Source: Lunatimonas salinarum
GTDB taxonomy: Bacteria > Bacteroidota > Bacteroidia > Cytophagales > Cyclobacteriaceae
Direction of reading: 5' to 3'
Assembly (NCBI RefSeq): GCF_017811155.1
Contig: NZ_JACVCV010000002.1
Location: forward strand, 124,001-188,000
Length of the DNA stretch: 64,000 nt
Shown: piece after piece, positions 26,329 through 36,823 of the stretch
Layout of the letters: each line of letters opens with the position of its first letter
Numbering within the stretch: the stretch's first letter is position 1
Notes under the pieces: generated by a model
Seen by the model: the letters and a program-made list of their open reading frames with translations, nothing else
What the model was told of the DNA's origin: nothing
Databases searched by the model: none
Translations under genes and position numbers: made by a program

Positions 26329-29300
26329 CTATTGTCCCCTATCGCGGCCCAATGAAACCTTAAAATTATCCGGGTCGCCCGAAATATTTAAATTGACAAA
26401 CCGAACCTTTTTATTCTCATCCCGAAAAACAATGGCATCTTCCTGGTCTGGATCCACTTCATCCCTACTTTTACCTCCAAAAAGTGACCTAAAGCCTACT
26501 TGGGTGACAAGACCCAGGGGGATACGAATAAAATAATCCATATTGAGGTCTAGTCCTTGGCGGCCCGACATTTCGATGAAACCCAAGCTTGAGTTGATGT
26601 TCATTCTAGGAATGTTCAGCACCCCATTCCTTAAATCAAATGTATTCTGAAGCGTATCAAACCGAACCAAATTGAGGTTCCGATCTCTGAAATAGGCTCC
26701 CATAGCCTGCAAGGGGGTGAAGTTCACCAAGCTGCCATCGTATACGACCAAATCCATTTTTGCTTCACTCTTGTCCACGATAGGAGTCAGATCAGGATGT
26801 ACCAAAAACTTGCTCACAATCGTACCACTTACCTTACCATGCAGGTTTTCATTGATCATCACGTCCTGGCCAAAATTATCAAACTTTACCATCATCTTGT
26901 CCAAGTCCAGCTTATCTGCCACCATCGTGGAGTGAAAATAAATATGTGAAGAATCAGATCCATTGAAATACCCGTTCATTGACAGACCGCCATCGGCTAG
27001 TCTAACCGATAGGGTGTCCACATACAGGTAATGATCAGGGGTAGTTCTAAGCCTTGCCCTCAAATCCTCAAACCAATATGTATGGTAGTTTACCCGGTCT
27101 ATATCCGCAACAAAATTCATGTCGCTAAAAGGCAACTCAAAAATATTGAACGTATCCGCATGGGAAACCGGTTCGGTTGCGTTCGGGTCATAATTCAGCA
27201 GGGCATCTAGATCCAGTGCTTTGGCTCGAAATGCCAATTGATTTTCACGGACCTTTGCCGTGGTATCCTTTCCCATAAAATAGGCCAAATCCATCTCAAA
27301 GTCACTTTGACCCATAATTCCTCCGAATTTCTCTACTAGAACGTTCCCCTTTTCAAAATGCAGGCGTCCGGAAAATCCTTCTAGCTTAAGTGGGTGTATA
27401 TTGAGCTTCCCGCCCAACTGATCGATCACGAGATCTGCAGACTGAAAGGTCGTGTCATAATTCAGGTCGAGTGAGCCAATGAGACTAAATTCGCGCAACA
27501 CCTCGTCTCTATAGTCATCCGGCAAGTAATTTTCACCATTATAGCTCAACAGATCTCTAACCACCAACGATTGCGACCTAAGGTCAAACTCGAACCGGGA
27601 AATTCCGGTATTGACATCCTTAAACCATTTGTCGTAATGGGTCAAAATCCCGGAAAACCTAAAATCACTCGTATCAATGTAGCCTTTGAATTCTTCGACC
27701 TCCAACTGCTCCGAATCAATCGCAATGAGTACATCAAAATCATGAAATGCATGGGGATAGTCCTTCAATTTCCCATACAGGTCCTGCAATTTGAACTTGC
27801 CTTTTGGCAGGTATTCGAAATTCACCAGTTCACTACCTTGGGTATCCAACGACAAAGAAACTGAAAAACCCGAAAGTTCCTCATCCGTGGAGTCGGAAAG
27901 GGAGGGGTCAAACGCCAACAATTCCGAAAAAATGACCTTATCGGATCTTGCCTTCAAACTGGCGGTGACCGGCATATCTCTGCCATGAAAAACCGCTGGA
28001 AAATCACTGAGGGATCCTGAAAACTCAAAGTCAGAGGCACCCACATTAAATTTGAGAAAATCCAACTTGATTTGTCCGTTTTCCATAACGGCATAGCCAT
28101 TGGCATCGGTAATAGGGTGAGGAAAGCCAGGAACTTCAAAACTTAGGTTTCGGATGGTCAGCTCACTATCGAGACCTTCTTTTATTCTGGCAATCTGGTC
28201 CGAGGGCATATCGAGATCGATCAACTCGTCAAAATCCATGTCTAACAGCACATTTCCCCGAATCCTCCGTAGCCCCTCTATTTCAAAAAACTGCCCTAAG
28301 AACTCCAAATCCAAATCCGCATGGAGGTTTACCTTAATAAAGGGATCTTCAAAATCCCGGATAACCAGTTGCCCTTCAAACTCCCCCTCATCCGGCTTGG
28401 CCGAGAACTGCTGAAGCCGAAATTCGGAAGTTTTAAGGTTTCGCTCCTTTCCATTGGTAAAAAAACCAGAAAACCGCAGCTGGTCGATTCGCTTTTCCAT
28501 GGCCGTATTTTCAAAGTAGGCATTCTCGCAGCCAAATTCCACTGCGATTGCCGGCATAGAACCATTTCCCGCTTTGCCCAATATGGTGCCCAAAAAGTAA
28601 ATTTCGCCTTGATTTTGGTACCTTTTCAATACTTCTGCTACTTCCTCGGGCGCAAGAGCAGCAAAAATGGAGAAGTCGGGCTTCTCGCCGTAGATCTTCA
28701 CGTCTGTATCGATCCCCTCGTTTAGATTTATCGTTCCCTCTATTGTGAATAGGGCTTCCTGTATGCCAAGGCTGGACGGGGAAATTTGCACCAAATTTTG
28801 TTCTGACATGTAGCCGACTTCCCAATCAAGCGTTATTAATTTATTGGTGAAAAACGTCGGCTCGCCATCTTTGAGTACATTTAATACCATGTCACTCATC
28901 AGATCTATCAAAATTCCATCCTCGCCGAGACGAATCAAAGACCTAAACTTTCCAATCTGAGAAACCAATTCCTGTCCCATGGTCTCATCCCGATAGGTAA
29001 AAGAAAAGCCGTCTAACCGAAGTTCCTTTAACTCCAAAGACAACGCTTCGTCCGATGAACCCTGCGGTTCTTCCATGTTTTTGGCCTTTAGGAGATTGAT
29101 AGAACCATCGGCATATTTAATCAAGTTCAGAGCACCTTGGGACACTTTGACGGAATGGACTCGGTAGTTCCCGCTGATAACTTCAAAGATATTAAAGCCC
29201 AAATAGATATCTTTTGCTTGATAGATAGGTGTGGTATCCATCGCTTTCGTTTCGAAAAATCTTACTCCTTCCAAATCAATGGAGATATAGGGAAACTGGG

Positions 29301-29481
29301 CAAAAAGCGCCAAGTAGGAATCTTCAATCACGAGCTGCCCTCCGAATTGTTCATTTACCGACTGCAATGCCATCCGAGTGAGGGCCCGTTGGTTTATATA
29401 CAAACCAATGGCAGCCGCGGCACCAATCAGCAGCGGTATAGCAACTATAAGAGCAATGAGGAGCGGGCGCCTATTTCTCAT
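26329..29481 (-). CDS. AsmA-family protein (large, inner-membrane anchored)
   Basis: 1050 residues. An N-terminal membrane anchor (LLIALIVAIPLLIGAAAAIG) is followed by the AsmA opening (ALTRMALQSVNEQFGG and FAQFPYISIDLEGVRF), then a very long beta-rich repeat region. The AsmA C-terminal element near residues 990-1020 (RMNINSSLGFIEMSGRQG) is clear. AsmA/TamB-like proteins are thought to form lipid-carrying grooves across the periplasm or to affect outer-membrane assembly. It is transcribed alone on the minus strand, and the length is normal for Bacteroidetes members. Confidence 0.86.
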   Translation of the reverse strand: MRNRRPLLIALIVAIPLLIGAAAAIGLYINQRALTRMALQSVNEQFGGQLVIEDSYLALFAQFPYISIDLEGVRFFETKAMDTTPIYQAKDIYLGFNIFEVISGNYRVHSVKVSQGALNLIKYADGSINLLKAKNMEEPQGSSDEALSLELKELRLDGFSFTYRDETMGQELVSQIGKFRSLIRLGEDGILIDLMSDMVLNVLKDGEPTFFTNKLITLDWEVGYMSEQNLVQISPSSLGIQEALFTIEGTINLNEGIDTDVKIYGEKPDFSIFAALAPEEVAEVLKRYQNQGEIYFLGTILGKAGNGSMPAIAVEFGCENAYFENTAMEKRIDQLRFSGFFTNGKERNLKTSEFRLQQFSAKPDEGEFEGQLVIRDFEDPFIKVNLHADLDLEFLGQFFEIEGLRRIRGNVLLDMDFDELIDLDMPSDQIARIKEGLDSELTIRNLSFEVPGFPHPITDANGYAVMENGQIKLDFLKFNVGASDFEFSGSLSDFPAVFHGRDMPVTASLKARSDKVIFSELLAFDPSLSDSTDEELSGFSVSLSLDTQGSELVNFEYLPKGKFKLQDLYGKLKDYPHAFHDFDVLIAIDSEQLEVEEFKGYIDTSDFRFSGILTHYDKWFKDVNTGISRFEFDLRSQSLVVRDLLSYNGENYLPDDYRDEVLREFSLIGSLDLNYDTTFQSADLVIDQLGGKLNIHPLKLEGFSGRLHFEKGNVLVEKFGGIMGQSDFEMDLAYFMGKDTTAKVRENQLAFRAKALDLDALLNYDPNATEPVSHADTFNIFELPFSDMNFVADIDRVNYHTYWFEDLRARLRTTPDHYLYVDTLSVRLADGGLSMNGYFNGSDSSHIYFHSTMVADKLDLDKMMVKFDNFGQDVMINENLHGKVSGTIVSKFLVHPDLTPIVDKSEAKMDLVVYDGSLVNFTPLQAMGAYFRDRNLNLVRFDTLQNTFDLRNGVLNIPRMNINSSLGFIEMSGRQGLDLNMDYFIRIPLGLVTQVGFRSLFGGKSRDEVDPDQEDAIVFRDENKKVRFVNLNISGDPDNFKVSLGRDRGQ

Positions 29482-29633
29482 AACGCAGTAAATTGGATTG
29501 GATCTTTCAACGATTAAATAACGAACGGTAAACCGTTAAGGTTCTTACCGCCTTCCGGCTAAATTGCCCCTTTCTGACGAAAAAATTCGTGCAGAAACTG
29601 AAAATACTACTGATATTTCCCGCAAATATACTG

Positions 29634-30104
29634 TTAATTAACAAAATATAGCACGCCTATTTTTAGGATGAAATCGCTATTACTTTGCGGCTGCCATTTG
29701 ATTTCCCCATTGATACCAATTTCATCGATCAACTTATGAATTAAGCCTCCACCGAGGTTCAGGGTTGGCTCGTTCCTGAGGGGAATTTCCGGATTGAGCT
29801 CATACCTTCTACGGAAATTAGCAAAGCCAATCAATCCATACCATTGGGTCGTTTCCTCTGTCAAATAATATCGAGCATCCAAATGAAGGTTACTCGCCTT
29901 GCCGGTAGCAGGAAAAAGTATAGAGAAACTGGGTGAAAACGATAGGTTATCCAAGAAAAAATATTCAGCCCCTATATTCATTCCGAGCAAGCCACTACGA
30001 AAACCCATATCATTGGCATACTGTACACGACCCTGTCCCTTATACTGTGCCTTTAGGGTCGTACACGTAAGAACAAGTGCCAAGAAAACAACTACCTTCT
30101 TCAT
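29634..30104 (-). CDS. Small exported protein, probable outer-membrane beta-barrel
   Basis: 156 residues with a signal peptide (MKKVVVFLALVLTCTTLKAQ). The rest alternates hydrophobic and polar residues in strands, with GAEYFFLDNLSFSPSFS, DARYYLTEETTQWYGLIG, LNLGGGLIHKLIDEIG and a final ILKIGVLYFVN, which fits an eight-stranded outer-membrane barrel ending in an aromatic or hydrophobic residue. The fold call is inference; no known family is recognised. It is the last of three exported-protein genes on this strand. Confidence 0.72.
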   Translation of the reverse strand: MKKVVVFLALVLTCTTLKAQYKGQGRVQYANDMGFRSGLLGMNIGAEYFFLDNLSFSPSFSILFPATGKASNLHLDARYYLTEETTQWYGLIGFANFRRRYELNPEIPLRNEPTLNLGGGLIHKLIDEIGINGEIKWQPQSNSDFILKIGVLYFVN

Positions 30105-30267
30105 CTTTTTCTAATCGTTTTGTCAATGCTAGGAGTAAATACTACCCCGAAAATCGCGTACCGTGCTATCTTCAGCCATGCCACAGGTCGGAGAGGGATC
30201 CTATTGCGGGTAGTGCACTTCACGCAGCCGGTATTTCGATGACTAGATTTGCTCTTTAAATACGCTA

Positions 30268-31104
30268 TCACAATGGCGGCAAGCTTCTCTGCACGGGTCT
30301 TCGCCGGTTTCTGAAATCTAATGTATACATGATATTCAGGCGGATTACATGCTTGTTTGCATAAGTACCCGGATTATTGGTGGATCCGTATGTCCACATG
30401 TGCCCGCCGAAGAACATAAAATTATTATAGGTATAGCCAATAGCCGTGTAGATGCGATTGTCCTCGAATATCTCCCGCTGATATTTACCAGTTTGAAAAA
30501 AAATCTCGTTAGACGGTGCTAGAAAGAGGGTTTTGTTTTGCATTTTGGGCTTGTTCAGCGGGATATAAGCAATGAATTTATACCGGTATCGATTGGTGAA
30601 TTTGTATTCCGCTCCGATTAAGTTGTCGCGCTTAAACCGGTGCTCAAATCGGAATTGGTGCAAAATCTTTATGCCTGACATGGACTGCGTGAATAGCCAT
30701 TGATGCCACAATCGAGGCTCCAAGGTATTACTTAAGTAAGATGGGTTTTCCCGATCAGGCGTATAGTTAAATACCAAGGTCGGCCCTACCGTTACCTCAA
30801 ATTGGTCATTAAATAGGTAAACCAAGCCTGCCCGATTGTAAACCTGCCCCATTCTACCTAAAAAATCAGACCGATTCTCCGCACTTGCCCGTCTTCGGTA
30901 ATGGTTTTCCTGGTACCAAAATATTTTTTCCGAAAGCCTGAATTTCAAGTAAAGACCATTCCAAAGTTCAGTTGTTGGCGCTAAATTCGTCCTAACTGGA
31001 ACCTCCGAGCCAATCTCTGATTGCGCAAAAACGGTCGATAAGCAACCTAAAAAGGTGAAAATGGGCAGCAAACAGAGCTTCTTCCACAAAACATTCATCT
31101 TCAT
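30268..31104 (-). CDS. DUF2490 outer-membrane protein
   Basis: 278 residues with a signal peptide ending near TVFAQ. The DUF2490 pattern is seen in TTELWNGLYLKFRLSEKIFWYQENHYRRR, LWHQWLFTQ and FRFEHRF, followed by barrel strands and DNRIYTAIGYTYNN. These are predicted outer-membrane barrels of unknown role. It lies 13 bases after the 656-codon gene, so the two are probably one transcript and may act together. Confidence 0.84.
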   Translation of the reverse strand: MKMNVLWKKLCLLPIFTFLGCLSTVFAQSEIGSEVPVRTNLAPTTELWNGLYLKFRLSEKIFWYQENHYRRRASAENRSDFLGRMGQVYNRAGLVYLFNDQFEVTVGPTLVFNYTPDRENPSYLSNTLEPRLWHQWLFTQSMSGIKILHQFRFEHRFKRDNLIGAEYKFTNRYRYKFIAYIPLNKPKMQNKTLFLAPSNEIFFQTGKYQREIFEDNRIYTAIGYTYNNFMFFGGHMWTYGSTNNPGTYANKHVIRLNIMYTLDFRNRRRPVQRSLPPL

Positions 31105-31117
31105 CTTGTTTAAGTGG

Positions 31118-33079
31118 TTACAGATCCAGTGCGGATTCTATTCTCGATACGGTTTGACGAGTTCCCAAACGCCTTTCTATTGCTCTGCTATCTTGATCCC
31201 TTAGCTCATACATTCTATCCTGCAATTTTTCGATTTTACCAATGTGATCCTTGATGCGTGTATAGTCCGGTTCCTGCAACAAGTCCTCTTGGTATTGCTT
31301 GTATAAATAGCGGTAGGCTAGGAAAAGTCTTTCCTTGGCCCGTACATCGTAGCGACTGTAGGTAAATGGGTTAAAGGTCTCCTCCATGTAAACCTCATCC
31401 AGTACCCCATCCCGTTTGAATAATGTAGTGATCATGGGATACCTCTTTTCCAGTTCATCAAAAAGATCCAAGATAATAGTACCCGCATCCATTTTGCTTT
31501 CGAAATCTACTCGGGAAGCATATTCTTCGTTCAGCGACTCGTATACGTTCCCCATAAACTGGCCCACAAAAGCCCTGCAAAATGCTTCCTCCTCTCCTTC
31601 TGCCATGGCATGGTAGTTTACAAACAACGTATCCATTTCGGCCTTTCGGCTAACAATACTTGTCTCCAACGCCACTAGCTGGGAGTTTACCGCTATGGCA
31701 TACAGTTCTTTGGTAACGAACCCCCCAAGATCTTCCACAATTTCCAGCTCCTCCAACAAATAGTCTCTCAGGGTTGCCAGTAGGTTAGTGGCATCTACGA
31801 AAAAATGTTCTCTGGAAATAGATTTACTCAGGGTATCATCCTGGTAAACATAGGTAACCGCGTCTGCTTCTTTCAAAATTTCCACGCCAGATTCGGTGTA
31901 ATTCCCCAGATCAAAATACCGGATTTCCCCGGTGCTGATGAGGTCAACAAGGTGATGTATTGCATCAAGCCTTTCTGAAGCTTGGCCGAAATAGGCGTGT
32001 GAAAAAGCCAACGAGTCACTTTTGGAACGGTTTAGATCCAATGAATTCATCTCAGTGAACCGCTTTACCGAATCCCTGACTTGGTCAAACAACAAGGGAA
32101 TCTCCACAAGAAGGTTACGTTCCTCCTCACTTAACTCGTATTCAAAACGCCTAGTAAAAAAGGGGTATCGCATAATCTCCCCATCGTCGGTAACAGAATC
32201 GTCAAATCGCAAAAGGTCTAAAAAGAACGCTCGCATAAAGTTGTTTCCCGCTTCCTGAAGCTGTAGCTCCTTTGCGTCGGGACTAAACCCATCATTGTAG
32301 TAAGGTGGAAAAGCCTTGTCTGACACCCTATAGCCCAAATTTCCACCTTCGTTTACCTCACTGAGCTTTCGGATAGTGGTAAAAAATATTACCTCGTCTA
32401 TTACTTCCCCGTTTTCGAGATCCCGCTTTACCAGGCCCAGTAGAAATCCATTTTCATAATTCCTGACTTCGGAAACCAATCGGGAGTCCTGAACATACAC
32501 CAATGACCACTCTCCTTCCAAAAAGCCATTAGAGTCCAATTTTCCGCGTATAAACTGCGTATACCCGTTTAAAAAATTCCGATAGGATACATTTCCCTTC
32601 ATGACACCTTCCTCAAAATGAATGCCTTCGGCAAGGGCTCGAATATCCGCCTTATTTCCGTTGAAAATGTTTTTCACCAACTGCCATTCTCCATGGGGTT
32701 TACCATCTTGGTAGGAGGCTTTAATCTCCAAATCATCGCTTTCCAACTTGGATATTAACTTAAAATCAACTACATCCTCCAGAATTACTTTATGTCGCTC
32801 TTGGTCGTAATGCCAACTTCCGGATTTGAGATTCTCAGTGTAAGTACCTCGCACCTGAAATTTCGTAAGCAAAGTCTGATCCAACGAGTCTAATTCCTTT
32901 CTATCAAACGAAAAAAAACCATCAAGTAGGATTTCACCATCAACTCCCTCGCTGAACTCAAAGGTGGCATGTCCCCTTCTTCCCTTAAACTCATAAAGTC
33001 CGTCGAACAGGGACTTATCCTGGCTAAACCCTATAAAAGAACTAAAAAAAACAAAATACAGAATACATATCGTTCTCAT
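31118..33079 (-). CDS. Large exported protein of unknown function with MORN-like repeats
   Basis: Starting at 33079 (MRTICILYFVFFSS) gives a signal peptide ending near GFSQ; a start nine bases upstream is possible. The first 230 residues hold repeated strand units of the MORN/antitoxin-like type (DGKPHGEWQLV, SNGFLEGEWSLV, NLKSGSWHYDQ). The remainder is mostly helical and acidic with coiled-coil character. I do not recognise the C-terminal half. It appears to start an operon with the DUF2490 barrel, and could be a periplasmic partner of it. Confidence 0.75.
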   Translation of the reverse strand: MRTICILYFVFFSSFIGFSQDKSLFDGLYEFKGRRGHATFEFSEGVDGEILLDGFFSFDRKELDSLDQTLLTKFQVRGTYTENLKSGSWHYDQERHKVILEDVVDFKLISKLESDDLEIKASYQDGKPHGEWQLVKNIFNGNKADIRALAEGIHFEEGVMKGNVSYRNFLNGYTQFIRGKLDSNGFLEGEWSLVYVQDSRLVSEVRNYENGFLLGLVKRDLENGEVIDEVIFFTTIRKLSEVNEGGNLGYRVSDKAFPPYYNDGFSPDAKELQLQEAGNNFMRAFFLDLLRFDDSVTDDGEIMRYPFFTRRFEYELSEEERNLLVEIPLLFDQVRDSVKRFTEMNSLDLNRSKSDSLAFSHAYFGQASERLDAIHHLVDLISTGEIRYFDLGNYTESGVEILKEADAVTYVYQDDTLSKSISREHFFVDATNLLATLRDYLLEELEIVEDLGGFVTKELYAIAVNSQLVALETSIVSRKAEMDTLFVNYHAMAEGEEEAFCRAFVGQFMGNVYESLNEEYASRVDFESKMDAGTIILDLFDELEKRYPMITTLFKRDGVLDEVYMEETFNPFTYSRYDVRAKERLFLAYRYLYKQYQEDLLQEPDYTRIKDHIGKIEKLQDRMYELRDQDSRAIERRLGTRQTVSRIESALDL

Positions 33080-33180
33080 TTTGTGCAAATTACAATTATA
33101 TCGGTTAGGAAATTAATGTTGGTAAACGTTATGGGCTCGGAAAAGCGCTCAACAGATACAAAAATTCAACGCCAAAAATC

Positions 33181-33239
33181 TTGCCAAAATCAGCCGGTAC
33201 TTGAACGTTTTAAAGCAATATTTTGGCAACCCGCCACTG
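33181..33239. repeat. 10-bp inverted repeat with long loop
   Basis: TTGCCAAAAT (33181-33190) and ATTTTGGCAA (33230-33239), 39 bases apart, in the gap between the DUF5009 gene and the 656-codon gene. It could be a weak terminator or a repeat. Confidence 0.35.
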
Positions 33240-33309
33240 CATAATAGATTTCAAAGTGCCGTGGGACTAATCTCCCATCCACTGACAAATCCCACCATAC
33301 AACACCTTG

Positions 33310-34509
33310 TTATATTCTTAACCGAAGCCTCGCTCTCTCTAGCAAGCCGGTCATGAGGATGATGATTAGGGCGTATAATAGCGACTTGACAATGCCTAAC
33401 GCCCCGGTCCGCACCATCAGCGGCAGAGCAATGCCCGTAATAGATAAGAGACCGTAGTGGATATAGGGGAGCAAGTAGCAGGTTAGCGTGCTGGTTCCGG
33501 CAGGCCTGATGACCCTGAACCACTCCTTTTTACCCTTCAGCTCAACCAACCATATCAAAAGACAAAAAAACAACACACTGATTCCTATGCAGATAGTCAC
33601 CCAAGAAGGGGATGACCCAATTTTGTGTATACCCCACAACGGCCTAGTCAATAAACCAAAACCCAGACAGCTAACCGCAAAAATGCTCATTTTGGCCCAG
33701 ACCCCACCGAACCTGCTAGATCCCAAAAATGGCTGATAATACAGTGCAACGATAATTCCTGCCATGGACAGGGCAGGGGTAGCGCCGTCATCGATCAACC
33801 ATACATAGGGCTTGATTACCTGTAGTGAATCCAGCAAACCCAATTTGGCCAAAACACTAAAAAGCATAAAACCAGCGAAGAATGCCCACATAGCAGAAAG
33901 CTTTCCCTTAAACGCTACAAAAACCAGCGAACAGATAAAATAGGCCCAACCTATCAAGCCCAATATGCCCCACCAATAAAACCGCATCCAGCTAGGATCA
34001 GCTGCCGTCCCTCCTTGATACAGCAGCACCAAGCCCAACAGAAGGATCCACCCCAGTGCCTGACCTGCGATCTTTACACGCTTTGCGTCCTCTTTTGGAT
34101 AATCTAACCAGATCAGAAAAAAGGCGAAGGTTGCTAAAATCTGCCATATAGGCTTGGGCAATATCGCCAATTCCTGGTTATAGGACTCCAGGTTTACGTG
34201 GCAGAGCCCCATTACTAGCAGGGCGAATGATCTGGATAGAATATGTAAAGCGATCGACCAATTAGACCCTCCTTTCTTCCAGCGATTTTGCATCGCAAAG
34301 GGGATGGATAATCCGACGATGAACAAAAATACAGGGAAAACCACATCCGCCAACCCCATCCCGTCGACCTGAGCCGGAACATGCCCAAGCCATGCCGGAA
34401 TATGCTGCAGTGTCCACAAGTCATTCACAAAGATCATCAAAAGCATGGTAAGCGCTCGAAATACATCGATCGCATTGGAACGGGAGCCAATAGTCTGTTT
34501 TGTATGCAT
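33310..34509 (-). CDS. DUF5009 / heparan-alpha-glucosaminide acetyltransferase-like membrane protein
   Basis: 399 residues with about ten membrane helices. The opening SNAIDVFRALTMLLMIFVND, then LADVVFPVFLFIVGLSIPFA, matches the acyltransferase-like DUF5009 family related to HGSNAT and YeiB. WWGILGLIGWAYFICSL and the late TSTLTCYLLPYIHYG are also typical. Members are thought to move acetyl groups across the membrane to sugars, but the substrate is unproven. Length is normal and it is transcribed alone. Confidence 0.87.
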   Translation of the reverse strand: MHTKQTIGSRSNAIDVFRALTMLLMIFVNDLWTLQHIPAWLGHVPAQVDGMGLADVVFPVFLFIVGLSIPFAMQNRWKKGGSNWSIALHILSRSFALLVMGLCHVNLESYNQELAILPKPIWQILATFAFFLIWLDYPKEDAKRVKIAGQALGWILLLGLVLLYQGGTAADPSWMRFYWWGILGLIGWAYFICSLVFVAFKGKLSAMWAFFAGFMLFSVLAKLGLLDSLQVIKPYVWLIDDGATPALSMAGIIVALYYQPFLGSSRFGGVWAKMSIFAVSCLGFGLLTRPLWGIHKIGSSPSWVTICIGISVLFFCLLIWLVELKGKKEWFRVIRPAGTSTLTCYLLPYIHYGLLSITGIALPLMVRTGALGIVKSLLYALIIILMTGLLERARLRLRI

Positions 34510-35180
34510 AGGTTAAATTATCTGCTAATTTTTCTTCTACTGTCAGCAATCATTCCATTCAGGCGACATGACGTTGGACATCTCATTTTGAACCATCGCT
34601 TTTTCGATGACGTGGCCATTCTATCTGTCCAACGAAGCAACCCCAGTTGCAAGGAGACTCCTAGTTAGTCCGCAGCATCGTGGCTTCACCTGAAAACAAA
34701 GATACGTTTGACGAATTGTTATTGAGGTGGCAACTCCAAATCTTGACTCTAGGGACAAAAAACCATACCGCACCCTATCTCCAATCCGTGAAAGAAAGAC
34801 CAGAATTCATTGAGATCAGGTAGGCTAGGTAAATACCCCCAGTACCTGCCGCATCGAATTTACCAATTTTTAGGTTCCTTTACACACTCCTTTCCAGGTT
34901 TTTGATGGCAGCAAAGTCATCCTTACAAAAATTTATTTCGGTATCAGTAGCGACGGCTACGATCTTGCAAAAGGGCGCCAAAAAAAACCACAAAGACAAT
35001 GAATCGTATGCCGACCTAGCCTACTACCAAACTCAAATAGTATAAATCCCGGATGCCTGTTTGAAATTAAGATGTTACAGGAGCAACAGGTAGCTTGAAG
35101 TTGCTAGCTAGACTACGAGTTGTTTTTAATTGGTGCTGTTTCGAGTAGCAGAACGAACACTTTTTTATCCTCTAAACATA
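34510..35180. other. Gene-free stretch, possible small ORF
   Basis: About 670 bases without a supported gene. A 46-codon frame at 34905-35045 (MAAKSSLQKFISVSV ... SYADLAYYQTQIV) is gene-like in composition but has no known family and may be a relic. Confidence 0.45.
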
Positions 35181-35209
35181 AAAAAAGCGACTGAAAATCA
35201 GCCGCTTTT
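35181..35209 (-). terminator. Terminator of susCD pair 2
   Basis: AAAAGCG-A-CTGA pairs with TCAG-C-CGCTTTT (one mismatch) and is followed by a T-run on the minus strand, 22 bases after the susD stop. Confidence 0.85.
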
Positions 35210-35230
35210 AAAAGGAAAGGGATCAGTTGC

Positions 35231-36790
35231 TTACGGATAGTCCGGATTCTGAGGCGTCAGATTCGGGTTGTTCTGCATCTCAGGTAGCGGATAGGGCATC
35301 AATAAATGCATATTGCGAAGCGGTTGATTTGAGCTAAGGTTTACGTGGCCTATGAAGTCATCAAATCCATTTGTTAGTTCATTGTATACCTTTCGGAGAC
35401 GGATCATGTCAAACCAAGTGATCTGCTCGTAGCACAGTTCGTGCCAGCGTTCTCTCCACACGGCCTCGCGAAAGGTATCCGTCGTAAATTCGCCCAGCGC
35501 AGGAGTGGCCAGCTGAGCTCTATCCCGGATACGTTTCAGGCTTTCATGTGCCAGAGCATTGGGACCACCTACCTCATTTTGGGCTTCTGCATACATCAGC
35601 AGCACCTCTGCAAACCGAATTAAGGGCACGTTCAGGTTATTGGCGCGGTTTCCTGGTACGCCAAAGGTACCCAAAGCCGCACGGTTGAAATGTTTAAATA
35701 TGTAAGGAGCACCCAAATCAAACGGCTCACCACTACCATTGGTGAAATAGCTCGTATAAAAGAAGCCCTCTTGATTTACGGTCCGCCGATCTCCCTCCTC
35801 GTAAGAATTGTAAAACTCGATGGTCGGAACCGTACTTCCGGTTCCGGATGGTCCCTGAAAGGTTACTGGTTTGAAGTTGGGAAACATGTTGTTCATCGGG
35901 TTACCGGCCACAATTACATTGTATTGGATCATAAAGAGGTGTTCCAATCGATTGCCATTGTTTTCATTGTGCAGGTCTCCATAATTTGGATAGAGATTGA
36001 TGGAGGCGGGGTTGCCGTTGGCGTATTCGATCACCTCCAACGACTTATTGGCGGCAAGTTGGTAATACTGATTTCCTCGATTCAAAGGGAAGCCCGCCAT
36101 CGTCAGGTAAACTTTGGCCAATTGGGATTTTACTGCCGCCATGGAAACCCTGCCACTGGGATCCATCCAAGGAAGACCCGCTGCTTCTGCAGCTATAAGA
36201 TCTTCCACAATTAGTTCATAAACCTGTTCCTGAGAGGCAGGAGAAGGTCTAAAATCCTCTGAACTAGCTGTCTGAGGTGCTGTAATCAAGGGCACATTTC
36301 CCCAAAGCCTGACCGCGTAGAAATAAGCCCACGCCCGAAGAAACCGCGCTTCACCCAAAATTTTGCGCTTTTGCGCTTCATCCATCGGAGTGATGGCAGG
36401 CACACGATCCAACACCATGTTTGCCTGTGCGATTACTTTATAGAGGCCATTCCACCAGTTGATAACGTGCTCGGTACGCCCATCATAAATCAATCCATAT
36501 AGGTTGTTCAAATCCGAATTCTGGGCTGTTTCTGTTGTAGAGGTTCCTGTTGTTGCCTCCAATAGTTGCCAGGTAGAGGAGAAGATACCGGCACCTCCCC
36601 CATAAAAACGCATATCTGCATATACCGAAGCCAATGCCGCCTCTGCGTGGTCCGGAATAGTGTAAAACGACTCGGGCGTCAGGTTAGACGGGTCTTCTTC
36701 TTGAAGAAAATCCGAGCATCCTGTGGTGCCTGTCAGGACCGCACCCATCAGCAGATAAGCGAATCCTTTATATATAGTTACTAAATTCAT
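35231..36790 (-). CDS. RagB/SusD family nutrient-uptake lipoprotein (pair 2)
   Basis: SusD-like surface lipoprotein. The start at 36790 (MNLVTIYKGFAYLLMG) gives a lipobox TTGC at residue 25, followed by SDFLQEEDPSNLTPESFY, the usual SusD opening. The helical core has KILGEARFLRAWAYFYAVRLWGNVPL and the C-terminal half has LIRFAEVLLMYAEAQNEV and RIRDRAQLATP. About 519 residues, normal for the family. It follows susC by 33 bases and ends in a strong terminator. The bound nutrient is unknown. Confidence 0.94.
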   Translation of the reverse strand: MNLVTIYKGFAYLLMGAVLTGTTGCSDFLQEEDPSNLTPESFYTIPDHAEAALASVYADMRFYGGGAGIFSSTWQLLEATTGTSTTETAQNSDLNNLYGLIYDGRTEHVINWWNGLYKVIAQANMVLDRVPAITPMDEAQKRKILGEARFLRAWAYFYAVRLWGNVPLITAPQTASSEDFRPSPASQEQVYELIVEDLIAAEAAGLPWMDPSGRVSMAAVKSQLAKVYLTMAGFPLNRGNQYYQLAANKSLEVIEYANGNPASINLYPNYGDLHNENNGNRLEHLFMIQYNVIVAGNPMNNMFPNFKPVTFQGPSGTGSTVPTIEFYNSYEEGDRRTVNQEGFFYTSYFTNGSGEPFDLGAPYIFKHFNRAALGTFGVPGNRANNLNVPLIRFAEVLLMYAEAQNEVGGPNALAHESLKRIRDRAQLATPALGEFTTDTFREAVWRERWHELCYEQITWFDMIRLRKVYNELTNGFDDFIGHVNLSSNQPLRNMHLLMPYPLPEMQNNPNLTPQNPDYP

Positions 36791-36823
36791 TTTTTCAATT
36801 GTTTTGAGTAAGTCCACAAAAAT

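Noticed and set aside
34905-35045. 46-codon small ORF
   Set aside because: Gene-like composition only; no homologue recognised, no promoter, so not called as a gene.
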